Source: Phytobacter diazotrophicus (GTDB lineage Bacteria > Pseudomonadota > Gammaproteobacteria > Enterobacterales > Enterobacteriaceae). Taken from it: a stretch of DNA of 64,000 nt. The notes beneath the pieces are model-generated. The model saw nothing but the letters and a program-made list of their open reading frames with translations, searched no databases and had not been told where the DNA came from. Below are positions 53,174-62,032 of the stretch, piece by piece. A program made the position numbers and the translations under genes. Positions within the stretch are counted from its first letter, which is position 1. Every line of letters begins with the position of its first letter. The stretch covers positions 1 to 64,000 of the forward strand of contig SMDE01000001.1 in assembly GCA_004346725.1 (NCBI GenBank), written 5' to 3'.

Positions 53174-54349
53174 TTAAAAAAGATGCAGCCCGGCAATGCG
53201 ATCCAGCGCGCTTTGCAATGCATCATCCCCCGCCGTCAGGCTAATGCGAATAAACCCTTCTCCCCCTGGCCCAAAGCCAGCGCCAGGCGCGACCAGCACA
53301 TGCGATTCCTGCAATAACAACTGGGCAAATTGCTGTGAGCTAAACGCGGGTGGTACCGCAAGCCACAGAAAAAAGGTGCCCTGCTTTTCGCCTACCGGCC
53401 AGCGCAGCGCCGCCAGGCGGTGTAACACACGCTCGCGGCGCTGATGATAGACCGATACCAGTTGCGCTAAACGCGCAGTGGGGAGGGTGAGCGCCGTGAC
53501 TGCCGCATCCTGAATCGCGCCAAACACGGTGCTGTAGCTGTGGGTATGCAGTTTTTTAAATGCCTTGATTATCGAGGCGTTACCGACCGCAAAACCAAAG
53601 CGCCAGCCCGCCATATTAAAGGTCTTCGAGAAGGTATACGTCTCTACTCCCCACGCTTTCGCATCAGGCTGAGAAAAGAGGCTCAGCGGAGTGTCTGCGG
53701 CATCGCTGCCAATAGCGGCATAGGCAAAATCATGCAGGATGGGCACGTGGTAACGCTGTGCAAATTGCAGTGCGCTGGCGAACAGCGCCGGTGTTGCCAG
53801 CGCACCCGTCGGGTTATGCGGATAGTTGAGGACAACCAACCCGGCATGGTCGGCAACGTCATCTGGCACGTCATTGAAATTGGGCAGGAACTGGTTTTCA
53901 GCGTGAAGCGGCAGGCCGTAAAAATGTGCCTGCGACTGCAACGCCGCCGAGCGGTAAATGGGGTAGCAGGGGTCAGTAGAAATCAGGTATTGCCCTGGAC
54001 TGAGTACCGCACGAGGGATCCCACCCACGCCGATATGCGATCCCTGAAAGACCGCCACTTCACTGTCGGGATCCAGGGTCACGCCATAATGACGCTGATA
54101 AAAGTCGGCTATCGCCTGGCGGACCTGTGGTTTGCCCCAGAATGAGGGATAACCGTGGTTTTCACGCCGCTGGATCGCCGCTTGCAGAGAGGCGATGATT
54201 TCCGGCGGCGTAGGTTGATCCGGGCTGCCGCTCGAAAGATCGATCAGCGGTAAATCGGGGGTGTTCACCTGGGCGGCCAGTTTTTCCAGTATACTGAATA
54301 AATTCTCTTCCAGCGCATCGACCAGCGGTGAGGCATTAAAATCAGGCAT
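53174..54349 (-). CDS. PLP-dependent class I/II aminotransferase
   Basis: The 391-residue protein from the ATG at 54349 has the fold-type I aminotransferase pattern: DLSSGSPDQPTPPEI near 37-51, NYPHNPTGA in the middle, DFAYAAIG, the PLP lysine in TFSKTFNMAGWRFG and the C-terminal substrate Arg in GFIRISLT. It is closest in type to PatA, DAP and methionine aminotransferases, but the substrate cannot be read from sequence. A TTG eight codons upstream is a weaker start. It is divergent from the metQ-like gene across 220 bp. E. coli has no gene of this type here. Confidence 0.85.
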   Translation of the reverse strand: MPDFNASPLVDALEENLFSILEKLAAQVNTPDLPLIDLSSGSPDQPTPPEIIASLQAAIQRRENHGYPSFWGKPQVRQAIADFYQRHYGVTLDPDSEVAVFQGSHIGVGGIPRAVLSPGQYLISTDPCYPIYRSAALQSQAHFYGLPLHAENQFLPNFNDVPDDVADHAGLVVLNYPHNPTGALATPALFASALQFAQRYHVPILHDFAYAAIGSDAADTPLSLFSQPDAKAWGVETYTFSKTFNMAGWRFGFAVGNASIIKAFKKLHTHSYSTVFGAIQDAAVTALTLPTARLAQLVSVYHQRRERVLHRLAALRWPVGEKQGTFFLWLAVPPAFSSQQFAQLLLQESHVLVAPGAGFGPGGEGFIRISLTAGDDALQSALDRIAGLHLF

Positions 54350-54513
54350 GGTTTTCTCGAATTGATTTATCAATATGTTTCCATCTTTAATTTATTTTTG
54401 TGGATTGTCTAAGCAACAAAATTAGCTATTCATTGTCGATTTTTAGATATGAATTTCCTGATTATATTTATGCTAAAAAAGCAAAATGAAATCCGGTAAT
54501 GTGACTTACAACG

Positions 54514-54537
54514 CACAGTCGGCTGTGATTTAATCAC
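54514..54537. promoter_or_regulatory. Overlapping palindromes upstream of the metQ-like gene
   Basis: CACAG-tcgg-CTGTG (54514-54527) overlaps GTGAT-tta-ATCAC (54525-54537), a perfect 13-bp palindrome 32 bp before the start codon. It is a plausible operator for a cluster regulator, with some likeness to CRP- or FNR-type half-sites but with wrong spacing for CRP. No MetJ box tandem is seen in this gap. Confidence 0.4.
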
Positions 54538-54569
54538 TTTTAATTGCACACCAACAGGAAAATTGCGTT

Positions 54570-55376
54570 ATGAAAAAGCCAGTTGTATTAGGTTTTGTCT
54601 TTGCTTTGTTGTCATCATCTTCTTTTCTGGCTGCGGCGCAGGATAATATTATTCGTGTTGGCTTTAATCCAGGACCCTATAAAGAACAGTTTGAAAAAGG
54701 TGTCGCACCTTTTCTGATTAAGAAAGGCTATAAAGTCGAATATAAAGATTTCAGCGATGGTATTCAGGTAAACGATGCGGTTGCCCGTGGCAACATCGAA
54801 GCTAATATCATGCAGCATCCGGTGTATTTAAAATCGGTGAATGAGCGTCTGGGGATCGACAACATCGGTATCGTGCAGGTGCCCACACCGCCAATGGGGC
54901 TGTATGGCGGTAAAATCAAAACGCTGAAAACCCCGGCGGCAGGCACAGTGATTTCTGTTCCTAATCAGCCACCTAATGAATATCGTGCCCTGTTAGTGCT
55001 GCAAAGCCTTGGCTGGGTAAAACTCAAACCAGACAGCGACCCGGCCACCTTCTCGCAGCGTAATATCCTCGAAAATCCGTATAAAATTGTCCTCAAAGAG
55101 ATGGATAACGCCCAGCAGGTACGTGCGCTGCCAGATGTGGATTACGGTTTGATTCAGGGGAATTTTGCCGTCTCCAGCGGCCTGAAACTTAATTCGGCAT
55201 TACAGCTTGAAACCCCGGTGAGCCAGTTTATAAACGTTGTCACCATCGCCGGGAAAAATAAAGACGCGCAGTTTGCTAAAGATATTGTTGCCGGATATCA
55301 CTCAGCCGATTTCAAAAATTACATTCTGACTCACGAGCAATATAACGGTTATCTGCAACCTGATTATTTGAAATGA
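54570..55376 (+). CDS. MetQ/NlpA-family substrate-binding protein without lipobox
   Basis: The 268-residue protein is the periplasmic receptor of a methionine-type ABC importer (family NlpA/MetQ). A signal peptide ends AxA (LAAA, cleavage near residue 23). There is no cysteine in the whole protein, so it cannot be a lipoprotein as typical MetQ is. Family blocks are VGFNPGPYKEQ, EYKDFSDGIQVNDAV, NIEANIMQHPVYL, and PNQPPNEYRALLVLQSLGW. It overlaps the next gene by 4 bases. Its base composition is more AT-rich than the genes that follow. The ligand may be methionine, a sulfoxide, or another derivative. Confidence 0.88.
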   Translation: MKKPVVLGFVFALLSSSSFLAAAQDNIIRVGFNPGPYKEQFEKGVAPFLIKKGYKVEYKDFSDGIQVNDAVARGNIEANIMQHPVYLKSVNERLGIDNIGIVQVPTPPMGLYGGKIKTLKTPAAGTVISVPNQPPNEYRALLVLQSLGWVKLKPDSDPATFSQRNILENPYKIVLKEMDNAQQVRALPDVDYGLIQGNFAVSSGLKLNSALQLETPVSQFINVVTIAGKNKDAQFAKDIVAGYHSADFKNYILTHEQYNGYLQPDYLK

Positions 55377-56398
55377 ACGATGCAATGATTGAGTTTCGCC
55401 ATGTCAGTAAAACATTCTCCAGAAAAGGAAACCCGGTTCTGGCATTAAAGGACATTAACCTTAGTATTGCTAAGGGCGATATTTTCGGGATTATTGGTTA
55501 TAGCGGTGCAGGGAAAAGTACCTTGCTACGTTTAATCAATCGTCTCGAATCGCCAGGCCAGGGAGAGGTGGTCATTAATGGCGAAGTGTTACAGGAATTT
55601 AGCGGTAAGCGTCTGCGTGCCATCAAGAAAGATATTGGCATGATCTTTCAGAACTTTAATTTGCTCAATTCAAAAACGGTTTTTCACAATGTGGCCATTC
55701 CGCTCATTTTACAGGGGCGTGATAAGGCGTTTATTCAGGCACGCGTGACGGAGCTGCTGGAGTTCGTCAATCTCAGCGATAAGGTGCATAGCTTCCCGAA
55801 CGAGTTGTCAGGCGGGCAAAAACAGCGTGTCGGTATCGCCCGTGCGCTGGCGACTAACCCGTCAGTCCTGTTGTGTGATGAGGCGACATCGGCGCTGGAT
55901 CCCCATACCACAGTGCAGATCTTACTACTGTTGCAGGAGATCAACCGCCGCTATGGCATCACTATCGTGCTGATTACTCACGAAATGTCGGTAATCCAGA
56001 AAATCTGTAACAAGGTCGCGGTGATGCAAAACGGCAGCATTGTGGAGCAGGGCGACGTTTTTAACCTGTTTGCCCAGCCGCAGCATCCGGTCACCGCCAG
56101 TTTCGTGCAGTCGGTGATTCACGACAAGCTGCCGGAGCGCGTCTCCGCTGTGCTGCAACGGGATAACGGCGCGCAGGCCCTGCGTCTTGAGTTTGTGGGC
56201 GCAACGGCGCAACAGCCCATTATCAACCGCATCATCAAGGACTATGCCATCGAGGTGAATATCCTCTTTGCCAGCATGTCCGAAGTCCAGAGCCGCATTC
56301 TGGGGTTCATGATCGTACAGATTCTTGGCGAGCCTGAGCAAACCGGGCGCGCCATTGCCCATCTTCGCGACGCAGGAGTGAAAATCACCCATGTTTGA
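55373..56398 (+). CDS. MetN-type ABC transporter ATPase with NIL domain
   Basis: The 341-residue protein is the ATPase of the importer. Walker A is GYSGAGKST (42-50), the signature LSGGQKQR is near 145, Walker B is LLCDEATSALD, and the switch His lies in LITHEM. The C-terminal NIL domain (about 260-341) is the ligand-binding domain that in E. coli MetN gives trans-inhibition by internal methionine. Its presence suggests the same feedback here. It overlaps both neighbours (4 and 8 bases), typical of a coupled operon. Confidence 0.93.
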   Translation: MNDAMIEFRHVSKTFSRKGNPVLALKDINLSIAKGDIFGIIGYSGAGKSTLLRLINRLESPGQGEVVINGEVLQEFSGKRLRAIKKDIGMIFQNFNLLNSKTVFHNVAIPLILQGRDKAFIQARVTELLEFVNLSDKVHSFPNELSGGQKQRVGIARALATNPSVLLCDEATSALDPHTTVQILLLLQEINRRYGITIVLITHEMSVIQKICNKVAVMQNGSIVEQGDVFNLFAQPQHPVTASFVQSVIHDKLPERVSAVLQRDNGAQALRLEFVGATAQQPIINRIIKDYAIEVNILFASMSEVQSRILGFMIVQILGEPEQTGRAIAHLRDAGVKITHV

Positions 56399-57059
56399 TT
56401 TTATTGACACCGCCGTCACCGGCGATCAATTCCTGCTGGCATTGCATGACACCCTGGTGATGATCGCTGTTTCGCTGGGTTTCGGTTCGCTGCTCGGTAT
56501 TCCGCTGGGTATTGTGCTGGTGGTTTGCCGCCCAGGCGGCATTCTGCCCAACCGATTTGTGCACCAGGTGCTGAACCCAACAATCAACGTTGTCCGCTCG
56601 CTGCCGTTTATTATTTTGCTGATTACCATTCTGCCCTTCACCCGTCTGGTGGTGGGCACCACTATTGGTACGGCGGGTGCGATTGTGCCGCTGATTGTCT
56701 TTATTGCCCCCTATATTTCCCGGCTGGTGGAAAGCTCGCTGCTGGAGGTGGACGAGGGGATCCTCGAAGCCGCCGATGCCATGGGCGCCACCGCTTTACA
56801 GACCATCTGGCACTTTATGCTGCCGGAAGCCGCGTCATCTCTGATCCTGGCCCTCACGACCGCCACCATTGGCCTGCTGGGGGCGACCGCCATGGCCGGC
56901 ACCGTGGGCGGCGGCGGTATCGGCGATTTGGCCATTACCTATGGTTACCAGCGCTTTGATGCCTTCGCCACGCTGGTCACCGCGCTGGTGCTGATTGTCA
57001 TTGTCCAGCTTATCCAGACCCTCGGAACCCGCTTTGCCCGCCGTATTCGTCGCGAGTAA
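56391..57059 (+). CDS. MetI-type ABC transporter permease
   Basis: The 222-residue inner-membrane permease has five hydrophobic segments. The EAA coupling loop reads GILEAADAMGATALQTIWHFMLPEA with the conserved glycine, as in MetI. Residues SLPFIILLITILPFTRLVVGTTIGT match the family. It overlaps the ATPase gene by 8 bases. It completes a QNI set in binding protein-ATPase-permease order, unlike E. coli metNIQ. Confidence 0.93.
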   Translation: MFDFIDTAVTGDQFLLALHDTLVMIAVSLGFGSLLGIPLGIVLVVCRPGGILPNRFVHQVLNPTINVVRSLPFIILLITILPFTRLVVGTTIGTAGAIVPLIVFIAPYISRLVESSLLEVDEGILEAADAMGATALQTIWHFMLPEAASSLILALTTATIGLLGATAMAGTVGGGGIGDLAITYGYQRFDAFATLVTALVLIVIVQLIQTLGTRFARRIRRE

Positions 57060-57090
57060 GGCCGCTATTTCATCTATTCAGGAGATAAAC

Positions 57091-57546
57091 ATGCCAGTTG
57101 TAGAGAGCTTTACCCTCGACCATACCAAAGTCAAAGCCCCGTATGTCCGCGTGGCAGGTTATGAACGTCACCGGCTTGGCAGCGTGGTGCAGAAGTTTGA
57201 TTTACGTTTCCTGCAACCTAACGTGGATGCCATTCCCACTGCGGCGCTGCACACCCTGGAGCACCTGCTGGCATTTGGCCTGCGTGAAGAGCTGGAAGGA
57301 GTTATCGACATTTCGCCGATGGGCTGCCGCACCGGTTTCTATCTGATCCTGTGGGATGAGCACGATCCGAAACACATCGCGACGGCGCTGACCCGTGTCC
57401 TGCAGCGTGTGCTTACCGCAACGGATGTGCCTGCGGTCACACCGCTTGCCTGCGGCAACTATCGCGATCATTCGCTGTTCTCCGCTCAGGAGTACGCGAA
57501 GCTGGTGCTGGAAGCCGGTATCAGTGATGACCCGTTTCGGGAATAA
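57091..57546 (+). CDS. LuxS-family S-ribosylhomocysteine lyase, short form
   Basis: LuxS cleaves S-ribosylhomocysteine to homocysteine and DPD, the AI-2 precursor. The 151-residue protein from the ATG at 57091 (AGGAG 6 bases upstream) keeps the key residues: Ser6, His11, Arg39, metal ligands His54, His58 (HTLEH) and Cys121 (ACGNY), base Glu57 and catalytic Cys79 in GCRTGFY. Enterobacterial housekeeping LuxS has about 171 residues and a different N-terminal half; this protein is nearer the Bacillus length and type. One change is Leu41 where FDxRFCQPN is usual. An upstream in-frame start (56995) lies inside the permease gene. Confidence 0.9.
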   Translation: MPVVESFTLDHTKVKAPYVRVAGYERHRLGSVVQKFDLRFLQPNVDAIPTAALHTLEHLLAFGLREELEGVIDISPMGCRTGFYLILWDEHDPKHIATALTRVLQRVLTATDVPAVTPLACGNYRDHSLFSAQEYAKLVLEAGISDDPFRE

Positions 57547-57549
57547 GCG

Positions 57550-58311
57550 ATGATTGCCCTTGATTTTAGCGGCCAGACCGCGGTGGTGACGGGCGGTCTA
57601 CAGGGCATCGGTAAAGCCATTGCGCAACTGTTGCATCGGGGCGGCGCGAACGTAGTGATCGGTGATATCGCCGCCAGAGCGCGGGAGCAGAGCCTGCGCC
57701 AGTTGGTGCTACGTACCGATGTTGCCTCGCGTGAACAGGCCCATCAGCTCATTGGCGCCGCCGTGGAGACTTTCGGCGGCGTGGACATCCTGGTCAACAG
57801 TTGCGGCGTCTCGGCGATGAGCGCGGTCGATGCCATGAGCGAGGCGGACTGGCAGCGCATCCTGGATGTGAACGTCAAAGCGATTGGCTGGCTCTCTGAG
57901 GCGGCCATTCCGCTGATGCGGGCCAGAAAGGCGGGACGCATCATCAACATCGCCTCGCAGGCGGGCAAAAATGGCTACCGGCTAATGGGCCAGTACGTGG
58001 CCTCTAAACATGCGGTACTCGGCCTGACCAAAGTGATGGCCATTGAGCTTGCCCGTGACAATATTCTGGTGAATGCGGTCTGCCCCGGCATTGTCGAGAC
58101 GGAGATGAAGTGGCGCGAGCGTCGGGAAGGCGCAGCGCTGCGCGGCATGACGCCGGAAGCCATCTATGCCGAAGACTGCTCGCAGGTATTACTGGGTCGC
58201 ACGGCGCAGCCAGCCGATGTAGCTGGCGTGGTGGCGTTTTTGGCGAGCCCGCTGGCGGCCTATATGACCGGGCAGGCGATTAATGTGACCGGTGGGATGA
58301 CGATGCATTAA
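57550..58311 (+). CDS. Short-chain dehydrogenase/reductase
   Basis: The 253-residue classical SDR has the cofactor motif TGGLQGIG (14-21), NSCGV, catalytic Ser in NIASQAG, and YVASK with the Tyr-x3-Lys pair. The C-terminal end MTGQAINVTGGM is typical. A likely acidic residue in VVIGDIA points to NAD(H). It starts 3 bp after the luxS-like stop, so it is translated with it. The substrate is unknown; reduction or oxidation of DPD or another keto product of the pathway is only a guess. Confidence 0.9.
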   Translation: MIALDFSGQTAVVTGGLQGIGKAIAQLLHRGGANVVIGDIAARAREQSLRQLVLRTDVASREQAHQLIGAAVETFGGVDILVNSCGVSAMSAVDAMSEADWQRILDVNVKAIGWLSEAAIPLMRARKAGRIINIASQAGKNGYRLMGQYVASKHAVLGLTKVMAIELARDNILVNAVCPGIVETEMKWRERREGAALRGMTPEAIYAEDCSQVLLGRTAQPADVAGVVAFLASPLAAYMTGQAINVTGGMTMH

Positions 58312-58454
58312 AAACCTGCCCATCAGGCTATCTCATTTGCCATTTTGGCGCAGGGCAGTGCTCACAATCCTCACGTACTTCATGTACGTTCTGGTTGTTG
58401 CGCGCTGTCCGGGTCCAGACTGCCTGCAACCATAACTACCTGATTTACAGGTTT
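58312..58454. repeat. 143-bp nested inverted-repeat element
   Basis: The outer arms AAACCTG-ccc-ATCAGG (from 58312) pair with CCTGAT-tta-CAGGTTT (to 58454). The inner arms GGGCAGTG and CGCTGTCC pair, and the tip is CACGTAC-ttca-TGTACG. It begins right after the dehydrogenase stop codon and fills nearly all of the 160-bp gap. It resembles ERIC in architecture but lacks the ERIC core, so it is a different family. Confidence 0.65.
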
Positions 58455-58471
58455 TATATCGAGGTATCACC

Positions 58472-60796
58472 ATGAAACCCGAGCAACTTGCGGTAATGCA
58501 CTGGGGAACCTATCGGGTGACCACCGATGACGGCAAACTGACTGCGGTCAGCCCGGTTGCGTGGGACAGCAACCCGTCACGTATTGGGCAGTCGTTGCCG
58601 GGCGCGGTGCAGGGGACATCACGCGTTCGTCGCCCGGCAGTGCGGGAAGGGTTTCTGAAAGGGGGCGGCGTCAGCCGGGAGGGGCGCGGGCGTGAACCCT
58701 TTGTCGAATTGAGCTGGGAGCAGGCGTTGACGCTGGTGGCCGATGAACTCACCAGGGTTAAAGGCGAGCAGGGCAATGCGGCGATTTATGGCGGCTCTTA
58801 TGGCTGGTCCAGCGCCGGACGTTTTCATCATGCGCAGAGCCAGCTTCACCGTTTTCTCAATCTCTTTGGCGGCTACACCGGCAGCACCAACACTTACAGT
58901 ATCGCCGCCGGGGAGCGTATTTTGCCGCACATTCTTGGCGATCTCGACACCTTACAACGCCAGCACACCCACTGGCCGGTACTGGCGGAACACTGCCAAC
59001 TGTTTGTCGCCATCGGTGGCTTGCCGCTGCGTAATGCGCAGGTTAACGGCGGCGGGGCCAACGACCACGCGCTACAGCACTGGTTGCAAACGTTGCGCCG
59101 CAACGGTACCCGTTTCATCAATATCAGCCCGGTACAAAACGATCTTTCGGCCGTGCCGGATGCCGACTGGCTGGCGGTCAAACCCGGCAGCGATACGGCG
59201 TTGCTGCTGGCGCTCTGCCAGGTGCTGATTGCCGACGCGTTATACGACCAGGCCTTTGTCGACAGCCACACGGTCGGGTTCGCGCCATACCGGGATTATC
59301 TCTTTGGCCGGGACGACGGCGTAGTAAAAAGCCCGGAATGGGCCGAGTCCAGAACCGGACTCGCTGCCGGGGTGATTCGCCAGTTGGCACATGAGATGGC
59401 ACAGCATCGCACGATGATCAACATTGCCTGGTCGGTTCAGCGTGCCCGTCAGGGGGAACAGACTTTCTGGGCGACAGTGGCGTTAACCGCACTGTTGGGG
59501 CAGATTGGCACTCCCGGCGGTGGGCTGGGCTTCGGCTACGCCTCGACCAACCTGGCGGGGGCCGACCGTCGCGTCTTTTCCGGCCCGCGTTTGCCCCAGG
59601 GGCGCAATCCGGTTGAGGGGAAAATTCCGGTTGCCCGATTTTCCGACATGCTGCTGCACCCCGGCGAACCCTATGAATTTGACGGGCAGACCCACCTTTA
59701 CCCCGATATTCGCTTTGTCTACTGGGCGGGCGGCAATGTCTTTCATCACCATCAGGATCTGAACAAGCTGGTACGCGCCTGGCGGCGCCCGGAAACCATT
59801 GTGGTCCACGAGCAGTACTGGACCGCACAGGCTAAATTCGCCGATATCGTCCTGCCCGCCACCACTTCGCTTGAGCGGGAGGATATCGGCAGCGCCAGCA
59901 ACGACGGTTTTATGATTGCCATGCGCCAGCATATTGCGCCGTTTGCCGATGCGCGTGACGACTATGCCATTTTCAGCGGGCTGGCGGCCCGTCTCGGGTT
60001 TGGTGAGGCTTACACCGAAGGGCGGGACGCCAGAGCATGGCTGGAGGTTATGTATGAGCAGTCGCGCCCCCGTGCCGAGGCAGATGGGATCGCGCTCCCG
60101 CCGTTCGATACGTTCTGGCAGCAGGGCGTTCTGGAATTTTCGCGCCCCGTCCGGCCGCAGATCCTGCTTAAAGATTTTCGCGACGACCCGCTGAACGCGC
60201 CCATTGCCACCCCTTCCGGAAAAATTGAGCTTTTTTCGCAGGCCATTGCCGATTTTGGCTACGAAGAGTGTCCGGGGCATCCGTACTGGCACGAGCCGGA
60301 GGCGCAATATCAGCAGGCGCTCGCCCGCGAATGGCCGCTGCATTTGCTCTCCAGCCAGCCGCGTACCCGCCTGCACAGCCAGTACGACCACGGCAGCGTA
60401 AGTCGGGAGACCAAAATCGCCGGGCGTGAACCACTGTGGATGCATCCGCATGATGCCGCTGAGCGCGACATTCACGACGGCGAAGTGGTGAAAGTGTTCA
60501 ATACGCGAGGTGCGTTACTGGCTGGGGTGAAACTGAGCGAGGCCATCCGGCCCGGCGTGGTGCAGATGTCCACCGGCGCCTGGTATGATCCGCAGAATAC
60601 AGAAGATGCGCAGCCACTCGATAAACATGGCAATCCCAACGTTTTAACAGAAGATCGCGGCAGTTCGCGTCTGGGGCAAGGATGCAGCGCGCAGAGTTGT
60701 CGGGTGGACGTGGTGAAGTTTGAAGGGCCGTTACCGGCGATAACGGCCTGGGAACCGCCTGTTTTTGTCACGCTCGCGCAACAAAAACAGGCCTGA
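58472..60796 (+). CDS. BisC-like molybdopterin oxidoreductase
   Basis: The 774-residue protein belongs to the DMSO reductase family, group of biotin sulfoxide reductase BisC (777 in E. coli) and TorA. It lacks a Tat signal and an N-terminal iron-sulfur motif, so it is a cytoplasmic one-subunit enzyme like BisC. The Mo-ligand region reads GSYGWSSAGRFHHAQ with the candidate Ser. Other family blocks are VFHHHQDLNKL, VVHEQYWTAQAKFADIVLPATT and LLSSQPRTRLHSQYDHG. E. coli BisC also reduces methionine sulfoxide, which would fit a methionine-type importer in the same operon. GAGGT precedes the ATG. Confidence 0.9.
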   Translation: MKPEQLAVMHWGTYRVTTDDGKLTAVSPVAWDSNPSRIGQSLPGAVQGTSRVRRPAVREGFLKGGGVSREGRGREPFVELSWEQALTLVADELTRVKGEQGNAAIYGGSYGWSSAGRFHHAQSQLHRFLNLFGGYTGSTNTYSIAAGERILPHILGDLDTLQRQHTHWPVLAEHCQLFVAIGGLPLRNAQVNGGGANDHALQHWLQTLRRNGTRFINISPVQNDLSAVPDADWLAVKPGSDTALLLALCQVLIADALYDQAFVDSHTVGFAPYRDYLFGRDDGVVKSPEWAESRTGLAAGVIRQLAHEMAQHRTMINIAWSVQRARQGEQTFWATVALTALLGQIGTPGGGLGFGYASTNLAGADRRVFSGPRLPQGRNPVEGKIPVARFSDMLLHPGEPYEFDGQTHLYPDIRFVYWAGGNVFHHHQDLNKLVRAWRRPETIVVHEQYWTAQAKFADIVLPATTSLEREDIGSASNDGFMIAMRQHIAPFADARDDYAIFSGLAARLGFGEAYTEGRDARAWLEVMYEQSRPRAEADGIALPPFDTFWQQGVLEFSRPVRPQILLKDFRDDPLNAPIATPSGKIELFSQAIADFGYEECPGHPYWHEPEAQYQQALAREWPLHLLSSQPRTRLHSQYDHGSVSRETKIAGREPLWMHPHDAAERDIHDGEVVKVFNTRGALLAGVKLSEAIRPGVVQMSTGAWYDPQNTEDAQPLDKHGNPNVLTEDRGSSRLGQGCSAQSCRVDVVKFEGPLPAITAWEPPVFVTLAQQKQA

Positions 60797-60800
60797 TGCC

Positions 60801-62000
60801 TTACTGAACGGCGGCGAAGGCTGAGGCCACGCGACCGATATTGCTGTGGTTAAGGCCCGCCACGCAGACGCGGCCGCTGGCAATCAGGTAGACCCCAAAG
60901 GCTTCGCGCAGTTTATCCACCTGTTCAGCGCTGAACCCGGTGTAACTGAACATCCCGCGCTGGGTCAGCAGGTAGGTAAAGTCGTGCGTCGGCAGGGCAT
61001 CTTTGAGGACATCCACCAGCGCCTGGCGCATTTCGCTGATGCGAGTGCGCATGGCGTCCACTTCGGCACGCCACAGGGCGTTAAGCTCCGGGTCATTGAG
61101 CACCGTGGAGACGACCTGCGCGCCAAAATTCGGCGGGCTGGAGTAGTTGCGACGTACGGTGGCTTTCAACTGGCCCAGCACGCGTCCGGCGGCGTCAGCA
61201 TCTTCACACACCACGGACAGCCCACCCACGCGCTCGCCATACAGCGAGAATATTTTGGAGAAGGAATTGCTGACCAGCGCAGGCAGGCCGGTGCTGGCGA
61301 TAGCGCGAATGGCGTAGGCATCATCTTCCAGACCCGCGCCAAAGCCCTGATAGGCAATGTCGAGGAACGGGATCAGATCGCGGGAAATCAGCACCTCAAT
61401 CACTTCATCCCACTGCGCATTCGTCAGATCCGCGCCCGTCGGGTTGTGGCAGCACGGGTGGAGCAGCACGATACTGCGCGGCGGCAGTTGTTTTAAGCTG
61501 TTGAGCATGCCGCTGAAATCGACACCGCGCGTGGCGTTATCGAAGTACGGGTAGGTGTGAACCTTAAACCCGGCACCGGCAAAAATAGCGATATGGTTTT
61601 CCCAGGTCGGATCGCTGACCCACACCCCGGAGTCCGGGAAGTAGCGTTTCAGGAAATCGGCACCCACTTTCAGCGCGCCGGAACCGCCCAGCGTCTGGAT
61701 GGTGGCGATACGCCCGGCGTTCAGTGCCGGATGGTTGTCGCCAAACAGCAGCGTCTGAATGGCGCTGCGATAAGGGGCGAAACCTTCCATCGGCAGATAG
61801 AGGCTGGCTTTTTGCGGCTGGCTCTGCAGGCGGGTTTCGGCCTGTTGTACTGCCTTAAGGCAAGGAATGATAGCCTGCTCGTCATAATACAGCCCGATGC
61901 TAAGGTTCACTTTGTCAGTACGGGTGTCCTGATGGAAAGTCTCCATCAACGACAGGATAGGATCGCCCGCGTAGGCGTCAACGTTCTGGAACACAGTCAC
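60801..62000 (-). CDS. TyrB/AspC-family aromatic aminotransferase
   Basis: The 399-residue protein is a fold-type I, subgroup Ialpha aminotransferase of TyrB/AspC length. It starts [20 protein letters not shown]. It has [24 protein letters not shown], the PLP lysine in [16 protein letters not shown] and a C-terminal Arg in [11 protein letters not shown]. It is a paralog of housekeeping TyrB, which lies elsewhere in enterobacteria. The substrate is probably an aromatic or methionine keto-acid pair. It follows the YitT-like gene by 32 bp and is convergent with the molybdoenzyme gene (4-bp gap). Confidence 0.9.
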   Translation of the reverse strand: MTVFQNVDAYAGDPILSLMETFHQDTRTDKVNLSIGLYYDEQAIIPCLKAVQQAETRLQSQPQKASLYLPMEGFAPYRSAIQTLLFGDNHPALNAGRIATIQTLGGSGALKVGADFLKRYFPDSGVWVSDPTWENHIAIFAGAGFKVHTYPYFDNATRGVDFSGMLNSLKQLPPRSIVLLHPCCHNPTGADLTNAQWDEVIEVLISRDLIPFLDIAYQGFGAGLEDDAYAIRAIASTGLPALVSNSFSKIFSLYGERVGGLSVVCEDADAAGRVLGQLKATVRRNYSSPPNFGAQVVSTVLNDPELNALWRAEVDAMRTRISEMRQALVDVLKDALPTHDFTYLLTQRGMFSYTGFSAEQVDKLREAFGVYLIASGRVCVAGLNHSNIGRVASAFAAVQ

Positions 62001-62032
62001 TACTCCTGATATTACTGTCAGAGGTCAATCCA

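Noticed and set aside
56995-57090. Upstream extension of the LuxS-like frame
   Set aside because: It overlaps the MetI-type permease in another frame; the ATG at 57091 has AGGAG and gives the family N-terminus with Ser6 and His11.
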